From the NCBI GenBank assembly GCA_917880885.1, contig OU862912.1:45123117-45187116 (forward strand): a stretch of 64,000 nucleotides of DNA, read 5' to 3'. The stretch's first letter is position 1. Each line of letters opens with the position of its first letter. This DNA comes from Limnephilus marmoratus (taxonomy: Eukaryota > Arthropoda > Insecta > Trichoptera > Limnephilidae). The position numbers and the translations under genes are program-made. Positions 63,459 to 64,000 of the stretch are shown in pieces. The notes under the pieces were generated by a model, which was given only the letters and a program-made list of their open reading frames with translations, did no database searches and was not told where the DNA came from.

Positions 63459-64000
63459 TTAGGTCCTTACATATGAAATTGGCGTTTTGTATGGGAGGAA
63501 CATAAAGTCGATTTTTTTTTAATATAATATATTTATTTAATCAAAGTATGTGCCATTGCTATCTATGCACTTTTGCCATCTCAGAGGTGGTTCATCGATC
63601 CCTTTACTAAAAAAACATTCGGACGGGAATCAATAAAATCTTTGAAAGCGGTTTAGACTGCCCCATCGGAGTTGAATTTTTTCCCTTGCAAGAAGTTATC
63701 CAAATTTCTAAAAAAATGGTAATCTGTTGGGGCAAGGTCCGGAGAGTACGGTGGATATCTTAGACATTTCAATTGAAGCTTCTCCAATTTGGTAGCCGTC
63801 TGTTGTGCAGTGTGTGGTCTAGCGTTCTAACGCGCGTTTGTTGATTTGCTTCACTCAATTCGTGAGGTACCCACCTTTCAAGCTTTTTTACCTTCCCAAT
63901 TTGCTTCAAGTGGATTAAAACAGTTTTATCACTAACACCGCAGCCTGCAGCTAACTCGGACGTGGTTTGCGATGGATCCGCTTCCACAATAGCTTTCAAT
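63459..64000 (-). mobile_element. mariner element, second copy, cut by the window end
   Basis: Left end TTAGGTCCTTACATATGAAA after TA (63457-63458). Same family as 43809-44673 but with about 48 extra bases (AATCTTTGAAAGCGGTTTAG...) that the first copy lacks. The transposase N-terminal frame (VDPSQTTSELAAG-type, here EADPSQTTSELAAGCGVSD) is visible from 63769 to the window edge. The right end is not in view. Confidence 0.85.

Larger units (their letters stand above)
51408..64000 (+). other. white intron 3 (start), at least 12.6 kb
   Basis: Begins with donor GTATGT. No further exon with White similarity (Walker B, signature LSGGE, membrane segments) is seen before the window ends. All recognisable content is repeats; 53430-55160 and 60900-61850 hold nothing I can identify. 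Confidence 0.7.

Noticed and set aside
1..64000. CRISPR arrays, operons, ribosome-binding sites, prokaryotic terminators
   Set aside because: The window is eukaryotic: spliced gene, SINEs, LINEs, Helitrons. The tandem arrays have no unique spacers.

Overview
This is eukaryotic nuclear DNA from an insect, most probably a moth or butterfly. It is AT-rich, gene-poor and packed with transposable elements. The only host gene I can support is the 5' part of white, the ABCG eye-pigment transporter, on the + strand. Exon 1 is 25752-25832, exon 2 is 49929-50232 and exon 3 is 51169-51407. Reading frames and splice phases match across the exons, and the rest of the gene lies beyond 64000. The lepidopteran guess rests on the white sequence and on Helitrons with ...CCGGGTACCAG-CTAG type ends; it is an inference.

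Layout. 1-5500: intergenic, with a direct duplication (609/1459) and a foldback element (2135-2610). 5500-10700: a Helitron remnant split by a hAT element (8-bp target duplication), a LINE RNase H scrap and a composite hAT fragment. 10732-16955: a piggyBac-like element flanked by TTAA that holds a TAA-flanked MITE, which in turn holds a hAT element with a decayed transposase. 17126-25006: a TA-flanked DNA element split by an R4/Dong-type retrotransposon and by a second element carrying CTGTAGATAT subterminal motifs. That second element contains another copy of the TA-flanked family and a Penelope-like element (RT plus GIY-YIG, inverted arms, hammerhead-type motifs).

25260-49928: white 5' region, exon 1 and a 24-kb intron 1. 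The intron holds SINEs, LINE fragments, two hAT elements, a 5.4-kb errantivirus-type LTR element with matching 602-bp LTRs but deleted RT and integrase, a Helitron with a visible paralogous empty site, a deleted mariner and an I-clade LINE fragment. 49929-51407: exons 2 and 3. 51408-64000: the start of intron 3, with a Helitron, minisatellites, hairpin MITEs, several hAT elements (one carrying a decayed C2H2 zinc-finger array), a TTA-flanked insertion inside a minisatellite, a 93/99-bp satellite and a second mariner cut by the window end.

The elements do not work together as one system. Their nesting gives a relative order of insertion. Nearly every transposon ORF is broken. The LTR element looks youngest because its LTRs match by eye, and it can only have moved with proteins supplied in trans.
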